Assembly (NCBI GenBank): GCA_911728435.2
Contig: OU452205.1
Coordinates: 15,134,260 to 15,198,259, forward strand
Origin: Apoderus coryli
Lineage: Eukaryota; Arthropoda; Insecta; Coleoptera; Attelabidae
Direction of reading: 5' to 3'
DNA: 64,000 nt
Shown in pieces: positions 1 to 10,207 of this stretch. Numbering within the stretch: the first letter of the stretch is position 1; every line of letters begins with the position of its first letter. The translations under genes were made by a program, and so were the position numbers. The notes beneath the pieces were generated by a model, which saw only the letters and a list, made by a program, of their open reading frames with translations, was not told the origin of the DNA and did not search any database.

Positions 1-100
1 TTAATAATAATTATTAATATAATTCTATGGTTTTTATTATTTCCAATCAACTAATCTAACAAACTCACTACTTTATTCAAAAATTATAAATAAAAAAAAG

Positions 101-172
101 TTGCCAGAGCTGGGATTCGAATTCATGACCTTCCGCATGCAAAGCGCACGCTCTATCAATAACACCCAAACC
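101..172 (-). other. degenerate tRNA-like sequence
   Basis: Read on the minus strand, this stretch has tRNA-like elements: an A-box-like GTTATTGATAGAGCG segment, a GCGC-TTTGCAT-GCGG anticodon-arm-like hairpin (TGC in the loop, which would be Ala) and a TTCGAATCCC B-box-like sequence. The acceptor and T stems do not pair well, so this is more likely a decayed tRNA pseudogene or SINE head than a working tRNA gene. Confidence 0.3.
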
Positions 173-204
173 CCTTAGTAAATTACTTTATTATATTCTA
201 TTCA

Positions 205-600
205 GAGTTATAGGTCCCATCCACCTTACTGGTGAAATTTTAAACGCAATGTTCTCGAGAATTATGGAGGTAAATATCAAAGTAACCTATCGCTGTAAAG
301 CAGATAAATAATCCTTTCAAATGATGTATCACTCGACCTCTACTGCTGTTTGAAAATTTGAAGTTTGTGTCCACCCCTATCACAGTGCAAACGCGATTTC
401 AACCAAAAACTAATGGGTTGATCCTAGGACTATCCAAGACTCAGATACCAAAATTTAGCTCAATTGGTTGAAGCGTTTAGGCGCTGTCCTGTAAGAATTC
501 ATACAGACAGACGCACAAACTCACATCTGGAAATGGTCTTAATCGTCTCGCGTGACTTCAAAATGGTTATATCCGTCTTTATCTCTATTATCTTCCCTGA
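205..600. repeat. possible dispersed repeat segment
   Basis: No coding signal is recognisable. Part of it (about 213-245) matches, in inverted orientation, a segment at about 10165-10200 (core AAAATTTCACCAGT). The part around 455-525, with a 'CAATTGGTTGAAGCGTTTAGGCG' -like run followed by CATACAGACAGACGCAC, resembles a segment often seen at the edges of arthropod interspersed repeats. The family was not identified. Confidence 0.3.
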
Positions 601-766
601 GCGGGAAAGTAATCAATGAAAGAAATCTATTCAACGTAAGTAGTTAAGTGTCATAAATATAGAAAAGTGAAATAAGCTAATTTTGTTTACGACCTTAAAA
701 TATATATATATATATGGAGGGGACATTGGTACAATAGTATCGCGTTTATGCACTACTATCACCAGT

Positions 767-839
767 GCTTCGGTAGCTCAATGGTGTAGAGCAAATGCCC
801 GGAAAGCGTGAGACGTGGGTTCGATTCCCACCTGAAGCG
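767..839 (+). tRNA. tRNA-like sequence, probably tRNA-derived
   Basis: These 73 nt fold as a complete cloverleaf: a 7-bp acceptor stem (GCTTCGG with CTGAAGC, one G-T pair), a 4-bp D stem (GCTC/GAGC), a 5-bp anticodon stem with one mismatch, a 4-nt variable loop and a perfect 5-bp T stem (GTGGG/CCCAC) with loop TTCGATT. The anticodon loop is CCGGAAA, so position 33 is C instead of the near-invariant U, and the apparent anticodon GGA (Ser) disagrees with the short variable loop. Acceptor and T arm are intact, but these oddities favour a tRNA pseudogene or SINE head over a functional tRNA. Missing from ordinary protein-coding calls; a covariance-model search would settle its class. Confidence 0.45.
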
Positions 840-954
840 AATGTTTTTTCCAACTTACAAACGTTCGTTTTCTTCATTTGGCTTTTCTATATAATATATA
901 TAGAATTTATTCAACTTCTAGTTGAGTCACTTTAAGTGAATATTTTCCCTTAGC

Positions 955-1262
955 TTATATATATATATATATATATATATTGGCCTACCTATCTTACTTG
1001 CCTCCACACATATAACAGACGCACATGCCTCCACCCTTTCCGCTAATGCTACAGCTGTATATTATATACCAGACGATTCGCATTTGCCATCTTATTAAGG
1101 GCACGGTGAGAGGGGTAAGGAAATACAAAATAAAACTTATACAAATAAAAATGAAACACAAGATAGCAAATGGCCTCCACACATGTAGCGACAAATTGGC
1201 CTCCAGTGTGTATATAAAACAACATGGATGCGACGCAGTGGCCTCCAGCGCTGTTGCACGCT
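955..1262. repeat. TA microsatellite plus GCCTCC-motif cluster 1
   Basis: A (TA)n tract at about 955-980 is followed by at least five copies of (T/A)(T/G)GCCTCC in the same orientation (near 1000, 1026, 1172, 1198 and 1240). A shared lead-in CCTATCTTAC next to the first copy also appears in the second cluster near 5,903. Open frames here are short and unrecognisable. The likely reading is the remnant of a repeat element inserted at a TA microsatellite whose subterminal motif is TGGCCTCC. Confidence 0.5.
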
Positions 1263-1299
1263 TTCCCCTCTTATTTATTTGATTGTTTTTACGTCGCCG

Positions 1300-3620
1300 A
1301 AATAGTTCAGTGAAATATTTGAGCTTATGTATGTGACGATGAATAAAAAAGTGTTTAATACCTTACTTAATACTATACTATAATACCTAGTATATAGATA
1401 CGATTACGTGGTATTGGTGCGAAAGATACAGAATTATCTCGAGTTTTAATTATGTTATTAACTTCATTAAGGGTGATCCAAAAAAAATATAATAATAATA
1501 TTTTGTACTTGCATTGTAACATTTTTAAACGTGTACCAATCCTTGTAAATATTGGCTTGTCTGAAGAACTAACTGCAGATTTAGTCAAAAAACTTTCGGT
1601 TTCGGCGATCGCTACAGCAGGTAAATATGCATATTTTTCGAGCAGATATCCTGTAAGAATTTGAGGTACGAAAGTAATTGAATTTTTAGAATCATAACTG
1701 ACCGAAGCAAAAGATTGGTCGCAATGGCAACAAACAGGCCGAAAAATGTAAATGAAAATTAAATAACAAAACTTAAAAATATATACAAGGACCTTAGCTG
1801 AGGTAGCGTAGATTTTTTTAAATTGATCTAAGATTGACAGGAACTAATAGTTATGCTTTGCATAACCAAATATGTAACTGAAATTTCACTTTCTCCAAAA
1901 TCTAAACAAAAAGAAAGTTTTACAGGAACTTAAATGAAAAGATGGCTTTTTCCTCTTTTTTTCAAGATTAAGTAGGCCTCGTATATGACAAAATTCAAAT
2001 TGCTTCGATATCTTATTAGTAAAGCAAATTACTGCGATTGCTTTACATAATATTAATATTTTATTGCATTTAAATAGATTGATTTATGGATTATAGTCAA
2101 ATTATGATTATACTTATAGATTTGTACCTATGCAAAAAATTTAGCGAATTATCCCAAACGAGCTATTTCAAATGATAAAAAGATTGCGTATCCTAGTTCA
2201 ACTTATTTTTGAAGTTTTTTTAAATTTTTCATTTATCGGTATAAGAAATATTTTTTAAACAGCGTGAGTCATTTGTACAAACTTAATGAATTAGTCGTGG
2301 CAGCTAAACAGTAATCGAAGTTAACAAGGAAAGGGATCATAAACAACTACATAAACAATATGCACATATCGTACGGACGGACAGTTAACATCAATATTGC
2401 AAGCATTCAATAAAAAAAAAATTACACGGATAAATAAGAGAGTTGAAAGAGGTGATGAATTAGGCTACTCAAGGGTTGGTTATAGCGCAGCTAATCTTCA
2501 ACTTTCATAAGAAAGAAACATATTAGTCTGAGATAAACAACAGTTTGTACAAGTTCTGATGTTTGACCTCGACTGTTGCGTGACGAAACCTGCACAAAAA
2601 AAAAAAGAATCGCATGTGTAGGAGTGAAACTTTGTGATTTTTTTACCCAAAATCTTTTAAATATTTCCGGAGCCTGAATGTTACTTGGGTGTTAACATAA
2701 CGGGTAGAAATCCATTAAAAAAAGGTATAATATGGAAAGTAAAAATGATTTTAACTAAAATTATATACACGGTGAGTTATTAGTGCGTTGAACCTCAAAG
2801 ACCAAAAATTTCACGCATAACTAAGCAGCCAGTGTTTAGGCAGTCATAAAGTACGTATTTTAAAATTATTGATATTTGTACAGGGTGGCTCATCTCATCA
2901 GGATGAACCAAACTTACGTTTTTTTAAATGGAAAGCCCTATTTGTTATTCCACAATTTCATTGGTTTAGACTTGACAAGTCAAATATTTTAATAACCAGA
3001 AGAGATACGGACATGTGATTTTCAGGAGATTAAAGACAAACCATTATGTGACTAGAGCCATGACTGTAGATTTTTTAAATTTAATCGATACTGAAATTTA
3101 CAGGCTGTAAACAAAACTACTGATTTTTTCTCGAACTTAAAGATCCGAGATTTCCGTTAAAATTTGATTATTTTTTTATAAACACTGAAATCAAAAAAAA
3201 AAAAATGTTAGCCTAATTAAAATTATAAAATAATAGCAATGATCTGTTAGATAATTATTTATTAAATGTTGATTTTTGGTTAAATATAAATAAATTTCTT
3301 GAAAAAGTAGTTCATTCTTAAGTGGAGTTATAATTTCAGTAATGAAAAATAAAATAAAAATAATTTTGTTGAGATTGGACTTTTATTTTTCAATACTGAA
3401 CATTAAATTTGTCTAAATTCGGATTATTTTTACAGTAGTGCTGTAAATTCATCGCTAAAATGCTGTAAATTCATCGTTAAAATATTGCATCATAATCACC
3501 TTTTATACGGACTATAATAGACTTTTTATGGAGAAAAGGAAAAACCTGTTTCAGCTTATTGGCCAATAGTTTTTACGGAAAATGTTTAAATACCTTTTAA
3601 CCTAAACATATAGATACTTC
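1300..3620. other. AT-rich stretch, no recognised gene
   Basis: No open frame of convincing length or familiar protein. A short TIR-like start (ACAGGGTGGCTCATC) sits near 2880, matching the general TACAGGGTG terminal motif of the mariner-like repeats seen elsewhere in the window. Otherwise low-complexity A/T-rich sequence. Confidence 0.5.
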
Positions 3621-3639
3621 ATAATTTCGCACTTATAAC

Positions 3640-3830
3640 CGGTAATATTAACTCGAAATTGAAACTCAAAGTCCAATCTACTATTTTAATTCAAAACGTT
3701 CTATCAAACACACCAATGGGCAAAAGTACATTTCGAGAACACTGGTTCTCATCATCAACTTTTAACGATACAAAGCAATAAAATCAATATACAAAGTCAA
3801 TATTGAAAATGGTTTGAAAAGCCTCCATTG
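3640..3830 (-). repeat. inverted arm carrying a hammerhead-like motif (left)
   Basis: The reverse complement of this arm aligns with the right arm at about 5165-5345. Shared blocks include GAGG-TTTTCAAAC, a TTTTATTGCTTTG-like segment, the hammerhead-like core and about 60 bases beyond it. The two arms flank a minus-strand LINE fragment. Inverted terminal arms with hammerhead motifs are what Penelope-like element remnants would give; no Penelope reverse transcriptase is visible here. Confidence 0.55.
3721..3763 (-). ncRNA. hammerhead-ribozyme-like motif, decayed
   Basis: On the minus strand: AAAAG, then TTGATGA (core C3 changed to T), one extra T, helix II GAGAAC/GTTCTC, GAAA, TGTA and CTTTT. 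Helix I (AAAAG/CTTTT) and helix II pair perfectly. The changed C3 and a lost helix III base suggest it no longer cleaves. It is the inverted partner of the motif at 5242-5287. Confidence 0.5.
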
Positions 3831-3921
3831 GCTGGTGGAACGCTCACAACTGTGGATTGCAAAACCGGCACTCACTCGCAAAATCGGCATTCACTCGCTA
3901 ATGAGTATGAATTATTCCATC

Positions 3922-5165
3922 TCAGGGATTTCTGTTGTGAACTCTAAGATGGCTAAACAGACCGATCATCGAGCCACAAACCTTATCACAAAATTGACAC
4001 ACCCAACCGCCAACATTTACGGGCTGTTGTAGGTGTGCTGCCCCATCGATGCGTTCTCTCTCTTTTCGATGCTGTTTCTTTGCACCCTCATGTCGCCGAC
4101 GCTGCTCTTCAAAAACTTGATGACCCTAGTAAATGGTACGCCTCCATCTCGGTCGGATGTTCCCGATCTGCTTCCAGTTGCTCTTTACATCTAAGCCATA
4201 CTTCTTTATGTTGGTCTTAGGAACATCCTTGTACCTCTTTTGCTGCCCTCCTTGATTTCGTGAGCCGACCTTAAGTTGTGAACAAAGGATTCTCTTTGAA
4301 AGGCGTTCCGTTGGCATGCAGATTACGTGGCAGCTGGTGGCTCACAATCATCGCCTCAATGCCAGTTGTTTTGTCTTCCTCTAGAACGCTGATGTCTGTT
4401 CGTCGGTCCTGCCATTTGATTCCAAGAACTCTTCTAAGACATCGTTGATGGTACTTCTCTAAGGGTCTTAAATGCCTCCGATAAGTGGTCCAAGACTCAC
4501 AGCTGTACGTAAGGGTAGGAACTACAATAGCATTATACACTTGCAATTTATTTCGAACGTCGATGTTCTGATTATGGAAGCCTCTCGGCCTCAGTCGGCC
4601 AAAAGATGCGCTTGCCCATCTTCTGCGATGCTGAATTCATCATCGATATTTGCGTACGCCGCGAGAATACTGCCGAAGTAAGAGACACTCTCGATGTTCT
4701 GAAGTCTGTCTCCATTAACTTGAATATATGGTGGGACAGCGCTATTGTTTGGTGCAGGCTGGCAGAGAATCTGTGTTTTCTTTATATTTAGTTCATGCGC
4801 GATCTCCTGTATGCGCTGTTAAATGCATTTAGTATATATTGAAGATCCCCTTCTGTATCAGCTAGTACAATCTTGTCATCCTCGCATTGAAGCTCAATAA
4901 TGTGGATACGATCTTTGTCTCAGCTTGCAGTCTAGGAAGCTTGAAGAGTCCGCCGCGATCAAATCTGTAGACGATCTCTATTCCCCCCGGTAGTTCATCC
5001 TTAACAAGTTGAGTGACCGTTTCCACAAACATCGAAAACAAAATCGGTGCAATGACACAACCCTGTTTTACGCCAGTGTTATGGGAAAGGGCTCTCCCGG
5101 TCCGTTGCTGATTAGAACTGCTGCTGCAAACTTTGTAATAAACGAAAGAAAACTAGCAGTGCCAT
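3922..5165 (-). pseudogene. LINE reverse transcriptase fragment with C-terminal zinc finger
   Basis: Minus-strand remnant of a non-LTR retrotransposon ORF2. From its 5' side it shows the RT block GVKQGCVIAPILFSMFV (about 5060-5010), a degenerate YADD-like region (QCEDDKIVL), then the post-RT region with QVYNAIVVPTLTYSCESW and YHQRCLRRVLGIKW (4540-4400), a lysine-rich tail and a C-terminal C2H2 finger of the form CQFCDKVC...H-x3-H. The finger frame ends at the stop 3922-3924. Frameshifts and a stop inside RT break it, and the endonuclease and N-terminal RT are missing. The family is an RTE/CR1-like LINE of the type often annotated as endonuclease-reverse transcriptase; the exact clade is not resolved. 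It lies between two inverted hammerhead-bearing arms. Confidence 0.8.
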
Positions 5166-5345
5166 TAATTACTTGTGAGCGTTTCGAGAGGTTTTCAAAC
5201 ATTTTTATTTTACTTTTATTAATTTTATCGCTTTGGACCGTTTAAAGCTGATGATGAGAACTACTGTTCTCGAAACGTGTACTTTTGTCCGTCGGTTTGT
5301 TGGATAGGGTGTTTTCAATAATTAAAATAGTGATTTGGATTTTGA
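5165..5345 (+). repeat. inverted arm carrying a hammerhead-like motif (right)
   Basis: This is the partner of the arm at 3640-3830 in inverted orientation. It holds a hammerhead-like motif at 5242-5287. The arm sequence continues on both sides of the motif, so the repeat is a larger unit and not just the ribozyme. Confidence 0.55.
5242..5287 (+). ncRNA. hammerhead-ribozyme-like motif (type I)
   Basis: Helix I is AAAG/CTTT, core CTGATGA, one extra T, helix II GAGAAC-TACT-GTTCTC (6 perfect pairs), GAAA, then a minimal self-complementary helix III (ACGTGT with one G-T) ending in GTA. The predicted cleavage is after A5281. The layout fits a type I hammerhead with a very short helix III that would work best as a dimer. 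The inserted T between A9 and helix II departs from the consensus, so activity is uncertain. Confidence 0.6.
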
Positions 5346-5890
5346 GTTCCATTTCCGATTTATTGATTCCACTTTGAGTAAAGATTACATGTTTTGGTTA
5401 ATTTTAAACTTTTTGTATCATGAGTCTCTTTTATTTTAGCATCAAAACAAACACTAACACACAAAATTCTATTGTCGGCAGAGCAATCTAAATTAATAAA
5501 ACGATACTTTAAGAGCCATATTCAAAAGAAAAATGAAGAATTGATTAGGAAACATCATAATTTATTGAGCAATAAGGGCTGGGTTAGAATGAAGACATAC
5601 GATACTTACCTTACATAATGTAACAGTTTATTATGTTTAGCCTAAATAATAGTAACCAAAATATTACCATTTGATTGCTAGAATTTATTTGAATTTGACG
5701 ATATTTGTTTTTATGGTAATTACCTTTTTTAAAAAACTTTCTAATTTTTAGTTCAAAGAGAAAACATATACAGCTTCTTAATGTTTCAAGTTGATTCATT
5801 TTACGTACAAAACCTGAATTTCCAACCCTTATCCTATTTTTCCGAATCACCAACGGTGTTATTAAATTATCAGACTGTTCAAATATCGTA
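5346..5890. other. no recognised feature
   Basis: A/T-rich sequence. A 97-codon minus-strand frame at 5611-5904 has a biased low-complexity composition and no recognisable domain, so it is not called as a gene. Confidence 0.4.
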
Positions 5891-5892
5891 AC

Positions 5893-6270
5893 TGCCTCCA
5901 CCACCTATCTTACACTTGTAATGCAAGTATATTAATACCACTATTGTTTCAAATGCGTGATTGCCAAATCTCAGAGGCCAGTAGGTCCATTAGATGTATG
6001 GAGGCAACTTCGTTCAGCTCACATATAATTTGTATATGTGTATATGTCCAAGGCGCCACCTGAACTTTTTTTCTCGAACTAAACTGTATAACTGTATATG
6101 TGTAAGTGGCGAACTGGCCTCCACCACAATTTTCGGCAGTGGCCTCCTGGGGTCTATTCTAATCATTTAAACTACTTATACACGGGGGTACTGAGTTGCC
6201 TCCGAAATTTCGCAGTTGCCTCCGTTTTGGAGGCAAGTTCGTTCAGCGAATGTACTGATACGGAGGCCAA
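5893..6270. repeat. GCCTCC-motif cluster 2
   Basis: Eight or more copies of GCCTCC or its reverse complement GGAGGC in about 380 bases, in both orientations (near 5893, 5998, 6116, 6140, 6199, 6216, 6229 and 6260). Two copies face each other at 6216-6235 (TTGCCTCCGTTTTGGAGGCAA), forming a small hairpin. It shares the CCTATCTTAC neighbour with cluster 1 and ends at a TA microsatellite near 6285. The sequence is otherwise non-coding. Confidence 0.55.
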
Positions 6271-6295
6271 TTTGACACTATGCATATATATATAT

Positions 6296-6360
6296 AGCCT
6301 ATACCCCAAATTATTAAAAAAATTTTACTGTTGTTTTTCAACAAAAGGCTAAGAAAAAAA
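6296..6360 (+). repeat. mini-repeat copy 1 beside a TA tract
   Basis: Begins AGCCTATACCCCAAA and ends TTTTCAACAAAAGGCTAAGAAAA, running into poly-A. The AGCC start and GGCT end form a short terminal inverted repeat. It is preceded by (TA)n. A second copy in the same orientation lies at 6771-6832. Confidence 0.5.
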
Positions 6361-6689
6361 AAAAAAAAAAAAAAAAAAAAGAAACATTTTTATTTATATA
6401 TATATATATATGGGTTGGCAATAAATAAATATAAATAATTAACAGCTTTGTTTTGGTTTTCTACTTTCTAATCTGTAACAACACAAGAGTATTATATTTA
6501 TCATCAAAAACAAATTGTAAGATGTATAAATTATTTTGATTCATGTTCGATGTTTTGTCCAGTTTTGTAATCCATATTACTCAAATTCGCATACCAAAGG
6601 TAATTTGTTTGTTTATATATTTTCTTTATACCTGTTATTGAATTGTAGTAGACATAATTGTACCGTACGTTTTTTTCATATTTGTTTGT

Positions 6690-6729
6690 AGCCCTGATGA
6701 AGGAATAAATGATTCCGAAAGCTTGGCAT
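6690..6729 (+). ncRNA. hammerhead-ribozyme-like motif (type I)
   Basis: Helix I is GCC/GGC, core CTGATGA, one extra A, helix II GGAAT-AAATG-ATTCC (5 perfect pairs), GAAA, helix III palindrome AGCT, then T as the cleavage-site base. It shares no helix sequence with the other copies yet keeps the core and the spacing. Confidence 0.5.
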
Positions 6730-6770
6730 AGCAAAAAAGAGTTTTTCTCCGATTAAGCCCTAAATTAATA

Positions 6771-6832
6771 GCCTATACCCCAAAAAAACGTTACCACATA
6801 GTTGATTTTCAACAAGAGGGCTAAGAAAAAAT
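6771..6832 (+). repeat. mini-repeat copy 2 beside a TA tract
   Basis: Starts AGCCTATACCCCAAA, ends TTTTCAACAAGAGGGCTAAGAAA and is followed by a long (TA)n tract (about 6836-6876). It lies about 475 bases from copy 1 in direct orientation; the hammerhead-like motif at 6690-6729 lies between them. Confidence 0.5.
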
Positions 6833-6879
<47 letters not shown>

Positions 6880-7559
6880 GCGGAATATTGCTTAAATATA
6901 AATTGATTTGTTGGTGAGACGGGTTCACAACTGATGATTACCAGAAATATAGTGGGAACAGTGTCTTCAAGGTCGTGCATGTTATACATTGTTGAACCTT
7001 TGAATAGTTTATGCAGATTTGACATAATATGCATTTAAAAACAATGAAAAAAATTAAGAACCAAATATGGCAACACTCATTTTTCATAGTAGTACTACTA
7101 ATTAAATCTAAAAAACATTTAAGTAACTTACGTACACTAGTTGAAATGTAGGCTAAATATTGAAGATAAACGATAATAAATCCGAAAAGATGCATGTAAA
7201 CCCCTTACTACACACAGGATGTCTATTTAAAAATTTTACAATCGCTATATCTCATGAACAAAACAAAATTTAAAAAACGAAATAAGTGCTCTAATACTGA
7301 CAGGTAACCAAAATTATGAATTTACTAACTTATTCTCGACCACCGTCACCCTCAGTCTTCCCCACTAAATATTCTTAAAAGGCAACCCCCTGCCTTAAAA
7401 AATGCTTCCCGATGATACCATGCAAAACTATGTTTGACGTATTAATATTCAGATTATTAATGAAAATTTCTTAAATGGTCCTACAATTTAATTTTTCATT
7501 ATTAATTTGATAAATGTTCAACATCATTTCCATTGTTCTGTAGACAATAATAAGACCTA

Positions 7560-8180
7560 TTTTAATTTGGCTCTATTGAATCAGGTTGAGTTTTAAAAAC
7601 AATCCATTTCAGGTGACCCCACAAGAAGTCAAAGGGTATTCGGTTTGGGGGGTAGGCGGTCATTCAATCCACTGGTTGGGGTAATGATTATCTCACCAGC
7701 ACTGGTTGTGCATAATGGGCAGGTGCTGGTGCTGAATGTGCAGCAAATTTTCTTCTAATGCTAAATTTCCTTGTGCGTCCCTCTGTTTTTCCAATTCATG
7801 AACTATTTTAGGCTCGATATATATTTCTAGCAGTTCAGCATACATTTCGCCATTTAAATTTTCTTCTATAAATAACGCATCTCCTAATATACGAACTTAT
7901 ACGTGATTTTTTTTTAGGGTACTACGTATGCTTTTCTCTAAATTGACGTGGGTTCTCGTTCGAATAACCGCACTTTTGCTTATTGACGTGTTCAGTTAAA
8001 AAAAAAGAACACCCATCAGAGAAGCAAATATTTTTAGCAAGATGACTTTTTTTTGTAAGGATCCCTTCGACATAAGTTCCTGGTCTCACTGCAGCCTCTT
8101 GGGGTTATTGTGCAAAGTCCCCGTATTGCAAGACGTCTTTCTGCAGTAATTTTTTCAGTCAGATGCTGTCACTGAGTATC
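7560..8180 (-). pseudogene. decayed mariner-like (DD41D-type) transposase
   Basis: The minus-strand translation, across several frames, keeps the order of a mariner-like transposase. There is a degenerate first-Asp region (FSDGCSFF, 8035-8010), a GDALFIEENLNGEMYAELLE segment matching the usual IGPFFIEGNLTGEMY block, then a worn NQWIE...PPTPQ...LTSCGVT stretch corresponding to RWIGRRGP-WPPRSPDL-FFLWG. Stops and frameshifts are frequent and the catalytic second Asp is not preserved. A related short block (8400-8490) repeats part of the 8060-8130 sequence, suggesting local duplication. Confidence 0.55.
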
Positions 8181-8199
8181 AAATATACATTGCTATAAC

Positions 8200-10200
8200 A
8201 TTGCAACACATCATGTCGTTGTATTGTGGTATTGCCAAAGTTGTATCGTCAACGTAAAGCTAAGGAGTTTGAAAAGCCAAAATGCTCAGGACTTTTTCAA
8301 TCAAATCATGATGAATCTAAAGGACAAATTTAATCATATGATTTAAATAATAAATGACGTTGAAAGTCTTTGAAAATTCCGTATTATTGTTGAGTTAATT
8401 TAAGATTCTAGAAACAGTTTTTAAAGAACCCGTTCGAAATGAGTCCCCGGTTTACCTGCAGCCTCCTGGGCTTATTGTGAAAATGTCTCCGTTTTCATGT
8501 GCCACCCAACCCAAGATACTTTTACCCTTCACTATAACCTGTGGAGTTATGTGTAAGGTGCGAATATCTGCTGGGGAAATAAGCACATACACAAAAATAG
8601 CTTGTCGCCTTCGTTGTAAGGCGACACACTCACATATGGTAAGCTACTTTAATTGTAAGTGGCTTCTCAGGGCACGGTGTCCAGTGAGGAGTCTTATGGG
8701 TTCCCCATTCTGACCTCAGCTTAAGGCCTGCAGTTTTTCAGTGCGTTTTACTGTTGTACCAGTAATTAATGTCTTACGATGTTTCTGCTTAAAAATATTT
8801 CCCCAATATCTCCGGTGCTCGTTTTTGGCCTAGCATTTCAGAAGTCACCACATTGATCTTTTAGATAAGGCCATGCAGGCTCCAGGTCGTTATATGCAGT
8901 TTCCTGGATTAATGAGTGACCGAGACTTAGTTAACCCTATATTATGGTACTCCATGACCATCAGTTCTCATTGGGCTCTGAGCATATATCGATTGGCTTA
9001 ATGTATAAGCCATAATCCGTTTAGTTTTGCAAACTACAAAATTGCAAACACTACTGCTTGAAGACGGATGTGTTTTTGCCTAGTGAGAATCTTAGATGGG
9101 CGTTCCTCGTCTTACTGTGAATTCCCACATCACTTTCCATGGAAGACACTTGTTGATTTTTGAGTTGCTAACTTATTTCTAAATTGGATAAATTATACAT
9201 AATAATGTTAGTTAGAAGTATAAACAAAAAGTGTCGTACATTGCACTAACAAACTACTTCAGGGCATATTCCGCCTTACTTACTAGTTGACGCAAAGCTC
9301 TCACTGTCGTTTGCAGACCTATTTTTGCGCATGGTAGACTCCACTAATACGTATCTGGTAACAAAAATTTTGATAGGGAGTTAAAGAGTAAAGATGGGAT
9401 TAGGTATTGAAGTATTTTGAAGTTGAAATATTGGATAGATAGTTCACAAACAGAGTTAGAAAATCATCATAATTCGCTTTGCAGGCATAATTTTTGCATA
9501 ACATTTTATAATGATAATATTACTTTATTACCTAATTTATATATTTAACAATCACTTGTAATTAAAATTGTACGTGAAAACTTTCTGTATTAGACAATAT
9601 CCATATATAAAAAAAACCTGAAATTTCCCTTCAAATATCCGCCATTTCCTTATAATTTTTTTATAAATTTAGCCAAGGAACAATTCCAGCGTAGTTGGGA
9701 CAGCATTGAAGAGATGGCGCTGTTTATACACAGTGACACAAAAATCTAAAGGTTTTGTCGTACTTATATTATTAATATATAGTTGTATGTGGTGTGTGTT
9801 ATATGTATATGCGTGTGTACTAGGAGTAGGGGTTATTAACTTTAGCCCTGTACAGTAATATCAAAGAATAGACATCTATGGTAATATTAGTTATGTAGGT
9901 ATACCTACTGTTAGAGGATAAATATAATAAGGAATAAAGTAGTTACGAGTAGTTTGTTACGTTAGTTTATTGGAAATAATACAATTATAATAATTATTAA
10001 AATTCTGTTTCGTTACGCAGGTCATATATTTTTGATTATATTATAACTAGTCGGGAAAGTTTTAAAGTGACACAACTGATTTTTTATGATCTATAGAGAG
10101 ATTACAAGAACTCCCGACTGGTAGTTATTATAAAATTATAAGATACCCTTAGTGGGGGTTTAAATAGCGTTTAAAATTTCACCAGTTAGGTAGTTGGAAC
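8200..10200. other. no recognised gene
   Basis: Apart from the partial duplicate at 8400-8490 nothing coding is recognised. A 78-codon plus-strand frame at 8477-8713 has no familiar domain. The last 40 bases or so share a short block with 213-245 in inverted orientation. Confidence 0.4.
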
Positions 10201-10207
10201 GTATATA

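Noticed and set aside
767..839. A functional tRNA-Ser gene
   Set aside because: The cloverleaf is good, but C33, the short variable loop for a Ser anticodon and the link to SINE-like heads argue against it.
2881..2920. CTGATGAGATGAG on the minus strand as another hammerhead
   Set aside because: No GAAA or pairing helix II follows; it is part of a TACAGGGTGGCTCATC repeat end.
5611..5904. 97-codon minus-strand open frame
   Set aside because: Lys/Asn/Ile-rich low-complexity translation with no domain; expected by chance in A/T-rich DNA.
8477..8713. 78-codon plus-strand frame with several Cys
   Set aside because: No zinc-finger spacing and no known family; overlaps a partial duplicate of nearby non-coding repeat sequence.
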